A DNA stretch of 64,000 nucleotides from Bradyrhizobium tropiciagri (GTDB lineage Bacteria; Pseudomonadota; Alphaproteobacteria; Rhizobiales; Xanthobacteraceae): the NCBI RefSeq assembly GCF_001189845.1, contig NZ_LFLZ01000025.1:56742-120741 (forward strand). The letters are read 5' to 3'. Made by a program: the position numbers and the translations under genes. The notes below the pieces were generated by a model, which was not told the DNA's origin, ran no database searches, and worked only from the letters and a program-made list of their open reading frames with translations. Below are positions 7,810 through 17,108 of the stretch, in pieces. Position 1 is the stretch's first letter; every line of letters begins with the position of its first letter.

Positions 7810-10144
7810 ATGAGGCGCATTCTGTGGGCATTGATCGTGGGTCTGGTGTCGTTCGCCGCGCTTCCTGTCCATGCGGAGGACCAGGAGAAGCGTCTCGCGC
7901 TCGTGGTCGGCAACGGCGCCTATGAGGCCGGCGCGCTGCAGACCGCCGCAAACGATGCTGGATTGGTGGCGCAGACGTTGCAGGCCGCCGGCTTCGACGT
8001 GATCGGGGCGCGCGATCTCGATAGCGAGACGCTCCGCAAGTCGTTCCGCGATTTCATCCAGAAGGTGCAGGACGCGGGGCCCAACGCCGTCGCCTTCGTC
8101 TATCTCGCTGGCTATGGCGTGCAGCTCACCGGCGAGAACTACTTCGTGCCGGTCGACGCCAAGATCGCCCGCGACACCGACGTGCCGGTCGAGGCGATCC
8201 GCATCTCCGACTACAGCCATCAACTCTCGGCCTTGCCGATCAAGGCTGGCGTGATCGTGCTCGACGCGGCGCGCAGCAATCCCTTCGCCAAGGACGGCCA
8301 GCCGCTGGCCGGCGGCCTTGCGCTGGTCGATCCCGATCCGAAGATGCTGATCGCCTTCAATTCCGCGCCCGGCACCGTCGCCCCCGACGCGCGCCGCCCT
8401 ACGGGCCCTATGCGCAGGCGCTGGCGGAAATGATTCGCGCCGGCGGCCTGACCCTGCCTGAAGTGTTCGACCGCGTTCGCCTGCGCGTCAACGAAATGAC
8501 CAAGGGCGCCGAGATCCCGTGGAATGCGCAGAAGGTCGACGCGCCCTTCATGTTCTTCGAGCGCAAGCCGGATGCGCCGCCGCAGCAGGTCGATGCCGGA
8601 CTGCGCACCAAGCCGATCCGCGATTTCCCGGCGCAGGATGCCTACGCGGCCGCGCTGGAGCGCGACACGCTGCAGGGCTACGAGGATTACCTGCAGGCCT
8701 ATCCGAACGATCCGCAGGCCAAGCGGGTGCGCGTGATCGTGGCGGCGCGGCGCGAGGCCATCACCTGGCGGCGCACCTACAACGCCGACTCGACCGATGC
8801 GTATTGGTCGTATCTGCGGCGTTATCCGCACGGGCCGCATGCTTATGACGCAAGGCGCCGGCTCGCTTATCTGTCGGCCGCGCTGGAGCCGCCCGCGCAG
8901 TTCACCGTGCTCGACTATGACGTGCCGCCGCCGCCGCCCGACGAGATCGTCTATGTCGATCGCCCGGTGCTCTATTACAGCGATCCGGTGTTCGCCTTCG
9001 CGCCGCCTCCGCCGCCGCCGGTGTTCTTCCTGCCGCCGCCGCCGCCGGATTTCGTCGTGCTGCCGCCGCCGCCACCGCCGATCGGCCTGTTCGTGCTGCC
9101 GACGCCGTTCTTCGTGGCGATGCCGGCCTATGTCGCCGCGCCGGCCTATGTGGTGCCGCCGCAGAACAACATCGTGTTCAACAACATCCACAACACGACG
9201 GTCATCAACACGGTGATCAACAATCCCAACCCGACGCCGGCGCAGCTTCATGCGGCCGGAGTGACCGCGGCAATGGGCGGTGCGCCGGTCACGGCGGCAC
9301 CGCAACTGCCGGCCGCGGCGATGCAGCGCGCCAATCTGGCGCGGCCGGGCGGCCCGCAAGGCGTGACGCCGGCGCAAGGCGCGGCGATGGGAGCCCCTGG
9401 CGCTGCGCCGAACGCAGCCACCACACCGAACGCGATGGGCGCGCCGGGTGCACACACCTTACCAGGCGCGAAGAATGGACCGCCGCTGCCGCAGTCGGCG
9501 ACCGCGCCGCCGAGCGCCGCGCAACAGCATGGCGCCGTGCAGCCTGGTGCCGTGCAGCCTGGTGCCGCGCAACCCGGCGCCGCGCAGCCTGGGGCCGGGC
9601 AACCTGGGGCCAAGCCGAATGTAGTCGCTCCCGGCAAGCCGGCGACAGCCATGGCACCTGCCAATGCGCAACCTGCGCCTCCGGCCAAGCCCGGCGTAGC
9701 CCCCACGACAAACGCGCCGGCTGCGCCCGCGACCGCCGGCAAGCCGGGGCGGCAGCAACCGCTCAGCCATGCCGCGACCGCGCCGACCACAAATGTAAAG
9801 CCGGCACCGGCGCCGCCGCCGGCGAGCCGCGCACCCTCGAGCCGGTCGGCGCCGGCAGCGCGATCGGCACCTGCGCATGCTGCGGTGTCGCCGCCGCCGG
9901 TCTCCCGGGCCGCGCCGGTGCGGGCTGCACCTCCACCACGGGCCGCACCTCCGCCGCCGCGTGCCGCAGCCGTTGCGCCGCGCCCGCGCCTGCACCGGCT
10001 CCACGCGCCGCGCCGCCGCCACCGCCGGCGATGCAGGCGCAGCGCGCAGCACCGCCGCCGCGGATGGCAGCGCCGCCGCCAAGACCCGCAGCACCAGCCC
10101 GAGCCGCCCCGCCGGCATGCCCTCCCGGCAAATGCAAACACTGA
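7810..10144 (+). pseudogene. Caspase-family (pseudo-orthocaspase) protein with long Pro/Ala-rich tail, two frame breaks
   Basis: A signal peptide (residues 1-22) leads into a caspase p20 fold (RLALVVGNGAYEAGALQTAA, GENYFVPVDA). The dyad is lost: Tyr102 stands for His (AGYGVQ instead of GHG) and Ala154 for Cys (LDAAR instead of LDACR). The frame breaks near 8388-8394, where one added base restores the APPYGPYAQALAEMI reading, and again near 9977-9985, where one added base restores an Ala/Pro tail ending PPACPPGKCKH at 10144. Between them lie the rest of the caspase domain, a helical repeat-like region and hundreds of Pro/Ala/Gln residues. Known orthocaspases include Tyr-substituted inactive forms, so the dyad loss is probably real even if the indels are sequencing errors. 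Confidence 0.8.
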
Positions 10145-10179
10145 GGGCATGACACCATGAGCCGAGCAGGTCAGCCTTC

Positions 10180-11724
10180 ATGAGCATCACGGCCACACTC
10201 GGACCGCGGACAGTCGCAAAACTGATGATCGGCACCATCGCGGGGCTGGTGGTTTTCCACCAGCCGGCGCGAGCGGCCGATCTCGCGGCGCAGGACATCG
10301 CGCTGCTCGACCGCCTGACCTGGGGCGTCAATGCGTCGAGCGCGGCGCATCTGCGCGAGATCGGCAGCGAACGCTGGCTGCAGGAGCAGCTGCATCCGGC
10401 TGGCAGTGCATTGCCGGCGGCCGTCCAGAAACAGATCGAGGCGATGCCGGACGTGCATCGCTTCCCGTTCGACATTGCGGCCTCGTTCGACCAGCAGGGC
10501 AAATCCGCCAACCAGGTCGCCGATCCCGAGCAGAAAAAGGCCGCGCAACAGGTCTATCAGCAGGCCATGAACGATCGCGCCCGGCAGGCCGCGGCCCGCA
10601 CCATCCTGCACGCACTCTATGCACCTGATCAATTGCGCGAACGCCTGACCTGGTTCTGGTTCAACCACTTCAATGTCCACCAGTACAAGTCCAACATCCG
10701 CGTGCTGGTCGGCGACTACGAGGATCGCGCGATCCGCGCCAACGCGCTCGGCAAGTTCCGCAACCTGCTGTCGGCGACGCTGCATCATCCGGTGATGTTG
10801 CGTTATCTCGACAACGCCGACAACGCGGCCGGCCACCTCAACGAGAACTACGCCCGCGAGATCATGGAGCTGCACACCATGGGAGTCGGCTCCGGCTACA
10901 CCCAGGCCGATGTCGAGGCATTGGCGCGGATCCTCACCGGCGTCGGCATCGACTTCAAGTCGGAGGATCCGAAGCTGAAGCCCGAGCAGCAATCCCAGCT
11001 GGTCCGGGAGGGCGCGTTCGAGTTCAATCCGGCGCGGCACGATTTCGGCGACAAGACCTTCCTCGGCCATCAGATCAAGGGCCGCGGCCTCGCCGAGGTC
11101 GATGAAGCGCTCGACATCCTGTGCCGTCATCCCGCGACCGCCACGCATATCGCAAAGCAGCTTGCGACCTATTTCGTGTCGGACAATCCGCCGCCCGCGC
11201 TGGTGCAGCAAATGGCGCAGACCTTCCAGAAGACCGACGGCGATATCGCGGCCGTGATGTCGACGCTGGTTCACGCGCCGGAATTCACCGCGAGTCTGAA
11301 GGGCGGCGCCAAGTTCAAGGACCCGATGCTCTACGTGATGTCGTCGGTGCGGCTCGCCTATGACACCAAGGTCGTCCTCAACACGCTGCCGATCCAGGGC
11401 TGGCTCAATCGACTGTCCGAGGGCCTGTTCAACCACGAGACGCCCGACGGTTATTCGATGCTGTCGGCGGCCTGGAACGGTCCCGGGCAGATGATGCTGC
11501 GCTTCGAGATCGCGCGCGCGATCGGCTCGGGATCGGCCGGACTGTTCAAGCCGAACGAGCCCAACGCCGTCGACCAGCCGGCGTTTCCGCTGGTCATGAA
11601 CGGCCTCTACTTCAGCAACATCAGGCAGACGCTGAGCCCGACCACGCTCGCCGCGCTCGACCAGGCGGTCTCGCCGCAGGACTGGAACACGCTGTTTCTG
11701 TCGTCACCCGAGTTCATGCACTGA
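10180..11724 (+). CDS. DUF1800 domain-containing exported protein
   Basis: The 514-residue protein has an N-terminal hydrophobic signal (about 1-32, QPARAA) and DUF1800 landmarks: LLDRLTWGVNASS, LRERLTWFWFNHFNVH, LNENYAREIMELHTMGV, QADVEALARILTG and FDFGDK-like text after the middle. It lies 15 bases upstream of a DUF1501 gene; the two families almost always occur as an exported pair. Biochemical function is unknown, though the pair is often found with secreted or cell-surface proteins. Start chosen at ATG 10180, directly after the caspase-like gene. Confidence 0.9.
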   Translation: MSITATLGPRTVAKLMIGTIAGLVVFHQPARAADLAAQDIALLDRLTWGVNASSAAHLREIGSERWLQEQLHPAGSALPAAVQKQIEAMPDVHRFPFDIAASFDQQGKSANQVADPEQKKAAQQVYQQAMNDRARQAAARTILHALYAPDQLRERLTWFWFNHFNVHQYKSNIRVLVGDYEDRAIRANALGKFRNLLSATLHHPVMLRYLDNADNAAGHLNENYAREIMELHTMGVGSGYTQADVEALARILTGVGIDFKSEDPKLKPEQQSQLVREGAFEFNPARHDFGDKTFLGHQIKGRGLAEVDEALDILCRHPATATHIAKQLATYFVSDNPPPALVQQMAQTFQKTDGDIAAVMSTLVHAPEFTASLKGGAKFKDPMLYVMSSVRLAYDTKVVLNTLPIQGWLNRLSEGLFNHETPDGYSMLSAAWNGPGQMMLRFEIARAIGSGSAGLFKPNEPNAVDQPAFPLVMNGLYFSNIRQTLSPTTLAALDQAVSPQDWNTLFLSSPEFMH

Positions 11725-11739
11725 AAGGGAGGTTCGCCA

Positions 11740-12933
11740 ATGAACCGCCGCGAACTGATCAAGGCCTTCGCCGCTTCCACCTCGCTCACCCTTGCCGGCC
11801 GGGTCTGGGCGGCGCCCGCGACCGACGCGCGCCTGCTGGTGGTGTTCCTGCGCGGCGCCTATGACGCCGCCAATGTGGTCGTGCCGGTCGGCAGCGAGTT
11901 CTACTACGCCTCGCGCCCGACGCTTGCGGTCGCGCGGCCCGATGCCGGCAATCCGAATGCGGCGCTGGCGCTCGACGCCGGCTGGGGGCTGCATCCGGCG
12001 CTGCGCGAGTCGATCTATCCGCTGTGGGCCAGGCGCGAGATCGCGTTCGTTCCGTTTGCCGGCACCAGCGACGACCTGTCGCGCAGCCATTTCGAGACCC
12101 AGGACACGATCGAGCTCGGGCAGGCGGTCGGCGGCAGCCGCGACTATCGGTCCGGCTTCATGAGCCGGCTCGCGACCGAGCTGACGCGGGTGAAGCCGAT
12201 CTCCTTCACCGACCAGCTGCCGCTGATCTTCCGCGGCCAGAACCAGATCCCGAACATCGGCATCGCCAGCGTCAGCAAGCCGGGTGTCGACGACCGGCAA
12301 GCGCGGTTGATCAGGGAGATGTATGCGAAAGGCGATCTCGCCAATTCGGTGTCGGAAGGCTTTCGCGTCCGCGACGATGTCTACAAATCGGTCTCCGAAG
12401 AGATGATGGCGGCCAACCGCGGCGCTGTGTCGCCGCGCGGCTTCGAACTGTCGGCGCGGCGGATCGGCCGCCTGATGCGCGAGCAGTTCAACCTCGGCTT
12501 CGTCGACGTCGGCGGTTGGGACACCCATGTCAACCAGGGCGCGGCGACCCGTTATCTCGCCGACCGTCTCGGCGAACTGGGCAGGGGCCTTGCCGGCTTC
12601 TCCGAGGAGATCGGTCCCGCGATGTGGCGCGATACCGTCGTGGTCGTGATCTCCGAGTTCGGCCGCACCTTCCGCGAGAACGGCGACCGCGGCACCGATC
12701 ATGGCCATGGCAGCGTCTATTGGGTGATGGGCGGCGGCATCAACGGCGGACGGATGGCCGGCGAGCAGGTCCAGGTCGCACAGGCGACGCTGTTCCAGAA
12801 CCGCGACTTTCCTGTGCTGACCGACTACAAGGCGTTCTTCGCCGGCCTGATCCAGCACGTCTACGGCCTGCAGCAGGCGAGCCTCGAGCGCATCTTCACC
12901 GGCATCAAGCCGAAGGACCTGAACCTGGTTTGA
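11740..12933 (+). CDS. DUF1501 domain-containing exported protein
   Basis: The 397-residue protein begins MNRRELIKAFAASTSLTLAG, a Tat-like signal with the twin Arg at 3-4, and continues RLLVVFLRGAYDAANVVVP, typical of DUF1501 (related to the alkaline phosphatase/sulfatase fold). GGWDTHVNQG and EFGRTFRENGDRGTDHGHG are the conserved family blocks and could bind metal. It is co-transcribed with the DUF1800 gene 15 bases upstream, behind a GGGAGG site. A role for the pair in export or maturation of a folded product is possible but not shown. Confidence 0.9.
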   Translation: MNRRELIKAFAASTSLTLAGRVWAAPATDARLLVVFLRGAYDAANVVVPVGSEFYYASRPTLAVARPDAGNPNAALALDAGWGLHPALRESIYPLWARREIAFVPFAGTSDDLSRSHFETQDTIELGQAVGGSRDYRSGFMSRLATELTRVKPISFTDQLPLIFRGQNQIPNIGIASVSKPGVDDRQARLIREMYAKGDLANSVSEGFRVRDDVYKSVSEEMMAANRGAVSPRGFELSARRIGRLMREQFNLGFVDVGGWDTHVNQGAATRYLADRLGELGRGLAGFSEEIGPAMWRDTVVVVISEFGRTFRENGDRGTDHGHGSVYWVMGGGINGGRMAGEQVQVAQATLFQNRDFPVLTDYKAFFAGLIQHVYGLQQASLERIFTGIKPKDLNLV

Positions 12934-13035
12934 AGGGGCGCTGCCAAAATATCGAAAACAACGTAGCCGTCGGTCGCAGGTGTTGTTCCATTTCGGTTAT
13001 GCTTGGGATCCAGCTAACCGGGAGGCAAGAAAGCC

Positions 13036-13827
13036 ATGATGGGACGGTTTTTCTCGCGACGGGCCGCCGTCGCAGCGGTGGTCGAGTGTTCGTTCCTGTT
13101 AGCTCTGGGAGCGGCAGCACCCGCCGCGCATGCCGCCGACGTCAAGGTCATGAGCACGGTCGCGCTCACCCCTACACTCGGCGAACTGATCCCGAAGTTC
13201 GAGAGCGGCAGCGGCAACAAGCTAATGGTCGTCTACAGCACGATCGCCGATCTGAAGAAGCGGATCGAGGCGGGCGAAACCGCAGATGTGATGATCCTGT
13301 CGCGCACTGCCCTCGACGGTCTAATGACCCAGGGCAAGGTTGCCCAGGGCAGCATCGTCAACGTGGGGAGCTCTTATGTCGCCGTCGGGGTACGTACCGG
13401 TGCGCCCAAGCCCGATATCAGCACGGTGGAGAAACTGAAGACTGCGCTTCTCGCCGCCAAATCGATCTCCTATGCCGATCCAGCGAAGGGCGGTGCCAGT
13501 GGCGTCTATTTCGCCAGGGTCATTGATCGTCTCGGCATCGCCGACCAGATGAAATCCAAGACCGTCCTGGTGCCGGGCGCCGAAGCAGGCGAACTCGTCG
13601 CCAAGGGCGAAGTCGAAATGGGCGTCGCACAGGCCTCGGAAATTGCCGCGGTTCCGGGGACTCAGGTGGTCGGCCCTCTACCCGGTGATTTGAACAGCAT
13701 GATCGTCTTCGCGGTCGGCATCGGATCCACGAGCAAGGATCCGGCAGCGGCCAGATCGCTGATCGAGTTCCTCACCGGTCCGATCGGTTCCGCGGTGCTC
13801 AAGTCCAAGGGAATGGATCCGGCCTAG
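13036..13827 (+). CDS. ModA-like extracellular solute-binding protein (orphan)
   Basis: The 263-residue protein has a signal peptide (through AHAA, about residue 34) and the molybdate-binding-protein fold: DVKVMSTVALTPTLGELIPKF, ETADVMILSRTALDGL, VEMGVAQASEI. No modB or modC lies nearby. A paralogue at 44571-45365 shares the same order of motifs. Proteins of this branch are annotated as molybdate binders, but the canonical ligand-contacting Ser pattern is not clear here, so the true ligand is open. ATG ATG at 13036/13039 follows GGGAGGCAAG. Confidence 0.8.
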   Translation: MMGRFFSRRAAVAAVVECSFLLALGAAAPAAHAADVKVMSTVALTPTLGELIPKFESGSGNKLMVVYSTIADLKKRIEAGETADVMILSRTALDGLMTQGKVAQGSIVNVGSSYVAVGVRTGAPKPDISTVEKLKTALLAAKSISYADPAKGGASGVYFARVIDRLGIADQMKSKTVLVPGAEAGELVAKGEVEMGVAQASEIAAVPGTQVVGPLPGDLNSMIVFAVGIGSTSKDPAAARSLIEFLTGPIGSAVLKSKGMDPA

Positions 13828-14090
13828 GTTGTTTTCGCTTCACCACGATAGAAGCGTGCCCCGTCGCGACATCCCCGCGTTTTGCCGAGGATTGCCTTGG
13901 CGAAAGCAGCGACAGGTCGGGCAGCATTCAAGAAGAGAGTTCTCGCATTGTTCTCAGACGAGCTTCGCACGGCCGCCTGTTGGTCAAGGAGATTTCGACT
14001 CCCGACTGACGAAGAACCTTTTCTCCACCTTCCTGCGGTATGCCAAAGTCTTCTCCGGGCGTACGACGGGACAAGGGGAAATCCGAAATC

Positions 14091-14798
14091 ATGTTGATGG
14101 ACCGTGGAATTGCCGACGCCGGCGCGATGGGTGAGGGGACTCTGTCTGGTCATCGCTCGCGGCTTGTCAACCGCCGGGCGTTTCTGTTCGGCTCCGCTGC
14201 CGGTCTCGCCGCACTGAGCCTGGCTGGTTGCGCATCCGATTACATGAGCCTGGCCGAGGCGGAGAAGGTCTACGGGCCCGTGCCCGACGAGAAATTCCCG
14301 ATCCCTGCGGTCGATGTTCGCAAGGTCGATCCGAAATATTTTCGCAAGACGGTGCGCTACGACAGCAATGAGGCGCCCGGTACAATCATCGTCGATCCCA
14401 GCAAGTACTATGTCTACCGCATTGAAGGTGAGGGAAACGCAACCCGCTATGGCGCCAATGTCGGCCGCGATGGGTTCCGGTGGAGCGGAGAGGCGTATGT
14501 CGGGCGCAAAGCCGAATGGCCGACCTGGACGCCGCCCAAGGAGATGATCGCGCGCCAGCCGGAGGCGGGCAAATATGCTCGCGGCATGCCGGGAGGTCTC
14601 GACAATCCACTCGGCGCCCGCGTGCTCTACCTCTATCAAAATGGGGTGTACACGCTCTACACGATCTATAGCACCAGCGATCCCGAAACGATCGGGAACG
14701 GCATTACGAGCGGCTGCACCGGCCTCCTCAGCCAGGACATGCTCGACCTCTATTCGCGAACGCCCGTCAAAACGAAGGTGATCGTGCTGCCGGCATAG
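14091..14798 (+). CDS. YkuD (L,D-transpeptidase)-like lipoprotein lacking catalytic His and Arg
   Basis: The 235-residue protein has a lipobox, LAALSLAGC, placing the lipidated Cys at residue 47, with a preceding RR suggesting possible Tat export. The C-terminal half follows YkuD, which cross-links peptidoglycan peptides, but the usual HG of IHGT is replaced (TIYSTS, Tyr193) and the SxGCxR block reads TSGCTG: Cys209 is kept, while Gly211 replaces Arg. The 263 bases before it carry no gene. ATG 14091 was chosen for the AAGGGGAA site 10 bases upstream. It may be an inactive wall-binding lipoprotein or an enzyme with altered chemistry. Confidence 0.8.
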   Translation: MLMDRGIADAGAMGEGTLSGHRSRLVNRRAFLFGSAAGLAALSLAGCASDYMSLAEAEKVYGPVPDEKFPIPAVDVRKVDPKYFRKTVRYDSNEAPGTIIVDPSKYYVYRIEGEGNATRYGANVGRDGFRWSGEAYVGRKAEWPTWTPPKEMIARQPEAGKYARGMPGGLDNPLGARVLYLYQNGVYTLYTIYSTSDPETIGNGITSGCTGLLSQDMLDLYSRTPVKTKVIVLPA

Positions 14799-14887
14799 GC
14801 AACGGCGTCGGCCACCGGTCCGGGCGTCGCCCGCCCAGACCACACGGCGATGTGAACGGCCCCATGCCCGGTGTCGAAACAAGCAGC

Positions 14888-14939
14888 TTGACATAGGAGC
14901 ATATGCACCTATCTTCGCTTATATAAGAGCATATGCTCT
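14888..14939 (+). promoter_or_regulatory. Sigma70-type promoter overlapped by two palindromic operators
   Basis: TTGACA (14888-14893) and TATCTT (14910-14915) are spaced 16 bases apart. The spacer holds the near-palindrome AGGAGCATATGCACCT (14895-14910), and a perfect palindrome AGAGCATATGCTCT lies at 14926-14939. Both share the core GAGCATATGC, exactly 30 bases apart, about three helical turns. It drives the NmrA-like operon, whose last gene is a MarR-family regulator, the obvious candidate ligand. Binding is inference. Confidence 0.65.
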
Positions 14940-14959
14940 CATCTGAAAGGAGCGTCGTC

Positions 14960-15841
14960 ATGAGCGAGGCAACTATTCTGGTCAGCGGTGCGACCGGGCG
15001 GACCGGAGGGGCGGCCGTCGACGAACTGCTCAAGATGGGCAAGCGGGTACGCGCCTATGTGCGCTCGGATGGCGAGCGCGCGGCAGCGCTGAGGCAGCGC
15101 GGCGTCGATATCTCCGTCGGCGATTTCACGGACATCGACGCTATTCGCGCGGCCATGGAGGGCATTCAATCCGCCTATTTCCTCCATCCGATCGCACCCG
15201 GAATCATCAGCGCGGCCGCCTATTTCGCCCAGGCCGCGAGAGAGGCCGGCGTCAGCGCGATCGTCAACATGTCGCAGATTTCGGCGCGCCGGGAATCGGC
15301 GAGCCATGCTGCGCAGGATCATTGGGTTTCAGAACGGGTGTTCGACTGGTCAGGCGTTGCGACAACGCATCTTCGCCCGACGTTTTTTGCCGATTGGCTA
15401 GTTTACCCGCATTTCGGAAAAGAGATCTGGGCGAAAAAGAAGATCGAATTTCCGTTTGAGAACGGCCGCCACGCGCCGATCGCCAGCGACGATCAGGGGC
15501 GTGTCATTGCTCACCTCCTGGCCAAGCCGCAAGGCCATGAGGGCAAGATCTATCCGCTGCACGGGCCGGTGGAGATGAACCACACTGAAATCGCCGCCGA
15601 GATGAGCGAAGTGCTCGGCGCCAGGATCGACTACGCGCCGACCTCGATCGCGGTGTTCAAGGAGAAGATGGAGAAGCTCTACAAATTCCCTCCGTTCCTG
15701 GTGCAGCACCTGGTCGAAGTCGCCCAGAATTATCGCGACGGCATTTTCTCGGGCACCAACGATGCCGTCGAGAAGATCACGGGAACGCCACCGCTCTCGG
15801 TCCGGCAGTTTATCGCGCTGAACCGCGCCGTGTTCGCCTGA
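14960..15841 (+). CDS. NmrA-like NAD(P)-binding oxidoreductase
   Basis: The 293-residue protein starts with an atypical Rossmann motif, ILVSGATGRTGGAAVDELL, and lacks the SDR Tyr-x3-Lys signature, as expected of the NmrA/HSCARG group that senses or uses NAD(P)H. IVNMSQIS and HLRPTFFADW are family positions. ATG 14960 was chosen for the GAAAGGAG site 8 bases upstream; the reading could begin at 14933 but that would overlap the operator. It is the first gene of an operon with a SnoaL-like protein, an SDR and a MarR regulator, suggesting a response to a small electrophile or quinone. Confidence 0.85.
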   Translation: MSEATILVSGATGRTGGAAVDELLKMGKRVRAYVRSDGERAAALRQRGVDISVGDFTDIDAIRAAMEGIQSAYFLHPIAPGIISAAAYFAQAAREAGVSAIVNMSQISARRESASHAAQDHWVSERVFDWSGVATTHLRPTFFADWLVYPHFGKEIWAKKKIEFPFENGRHAPIASDDQGRVIAHLLAKPQGHEGKIYPLHGPVEMNHTEIAAEMSEVLGARIDYAPTSIAVFKEKMEKLYKFPPFLVQHLVEVAQNYRDGIFSGTNDAVEKITGTPPLSVRQFIALNRAVFA

Positions 15842-15871
15842 ACATGATCAAAGCCAGCATGAGTCTGAGAA

Positions 15872-16246
15872 ATGTCCCATCCCCAAACCGAGCGCCATCC
15901 GTTTCTGGACGATCTGACTGCTGACGCGCAATTGGTCAGCTCCGTCCTGCGCGGTCCCGTCACGGGACGCGACACAATCCGGCGCGTCGTCGATGCCGTC
16001 GGCACCTTCTATGCGTCGCAATCACCGACCTTCGTGCAGGAAGTCGGCTCGCGGCTTGTTCTCGAATACGAAGCCACGTTGACCAGCGGAGAGAAGCTGA
16101 GCGCAGCCGTGGTCGTCGAACGCAATCCCGACGGATCGGTACCGCGCGTCAGTGTGCGGATGAGTCCGCTCGGCGCGGTGCTGTCCCTTGCCGCCGGCCT
16201 GCGCGAGCGGCTGGGGAAGCAACTGCCGGAAACTCTCTTTATCTGA
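15872..16246 (+). CDS. SnoaL/NTF2-like hypothetical protein
   Basis: The 124-residue protein (MSHPQTERHPFLDDLTADAQ) has the length and pattern of the nuclear-transport-factor-2 fold: an N-terminal helix (HPFLDDLTADAQLVSSVL), a RDTIRRVVDAVGTFY helix, then beta strands (RLVLEYEATLTSGEKLSAAVV). No catalytic Asp/His is evident. It lies 30 bases behind the NmrA-like gene. Such proteins often bind the same small hydrophobic ligands as their operon partners. Family assignment is moderate; it rests on pattern only. Confidence 0.65.
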   Translation: MSHPQTERHPFLDDLTADAQLVSSVLRGPVTGRDTIRRVVDAVGTFYASQSPTFVQEVGSRLVLEYEATLTSGEKLSAAVVVERNPDGSVPRVSVRMSPLGAVLSLAAGLRERLGKQLPETLFI

Positions 16247-16304
16247 ACTTAAAACGAGCCAGCAGCGCGAACAGCCTCCGGCGAAATTGGAAAGGTAGAC
16301 CGTC

Positions 16305-17018
16305 ATGGATATCAAGAACGCAACCGTCTTCATCACTGGAGCCAATCGCGGCCTGGGCCTCGCCTTTGCACGCGAGGCACGTCGACGCGGCGCCGCGAAA
16401 GTCTATGCGGGCATGCGCAAGACGGATGGCTTCAACGAGGCCGGCATCATCCCGGTCAAGATCGACGTCACCGATCCGACCTCGATCTCGGCCGCCGCCA
16501 AGTTGGCGGCCGATACGACGGTCTTGATCAACAATGCCGGAATCGCTGCTCTGATCGACGGGCCGCTGTCGACCGACGTCATGGCGCAATCCGCCCGCAT
16601 GTTCGACACCAACTATTATGGCGTCGTGCGCGTCACGCAGGCCTTCGAACCGATCCTGTCGACCAAGCCGAACGCCGCCATCGTCAACGTGCTCTCCGAC
16701 ATCGTGTGGCTGCCGCGGCCGATTTTGACGCCCTATGCCGCGTCGAAGGCGGCGGCCTGGAGCTACACCAATCAGCTTCGCTTTCATCTGCGCGAGCGCG
16801 GCGTTCAGGTTCTCGGCCTGCATGTCGGGTTCGTGGACACCGATCTGACCAACGGCATTGACGTGCCGAAGGCGAGCCCCGAGGACGTGGTGCGTCAGAC
16901 CTACGACGCCCTCGCCGCCGGCAAGAGCGAGGTGATGGCCGACCGGGGAACGACGGTGCTGAAGAGCACGCTTGCGGCCGAGGAGCCCGGCTACATCACC
17001 CCGCCGCAAGGGTTTTGA
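16305..17018 (+). CDS. Short-chain dehydrogenase/reductase (SDR)
   Basis: The 237-residue classical SDR has TGANRGLG at the cofactor site, NNAG in strand 4 and YAASKAA carrying the catalytic Tyr and Lys. The Asp after the second strand (VKIDVTDP) is the usual adenine contact. Substrate cannot be told. It sits between the SnoaL-like gene and the MarR regulator in the same operon, with AAAGGTAG before the ATG. Confidence 0.88.
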   Translation: MDIKNATVFITGANRGLGLAFAREARRRGAAKVYAGMRKTDGFNEAGIIPVKIDVTDPTSISAAAKLAADTTVLINNAGIAALIDGPLSTDVMAQSARMFDTNYYGVVRVTQAFEPILSTKPNAAIVNVLSDIVWLPRPILTPYAASKAAAWSYTNQLRFHLRERGVQVLGLHVGFVDTDLTNGIDVPKASPEDVVRQTYDALAAGKSEVMADRGTTVLKSTLAAEEPGYITPPQGF

Positions 17019-17108
17019 GAAGGGTTTTGATGATATCGCTGCGCCCGCGCCGCTGCTGTATTCGCGGCGCCGGCTGCGATAGAAGCGAGAGCGAAAGGAG
17101 TGTTGCCG

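Noticed and set aside
9248..10150. Gly/Ala/Cys-rich minus strand reading opposite the caspase-like tail
   Set aside because: Mirror of the Pro/Ala repeats; no start signal or domain.
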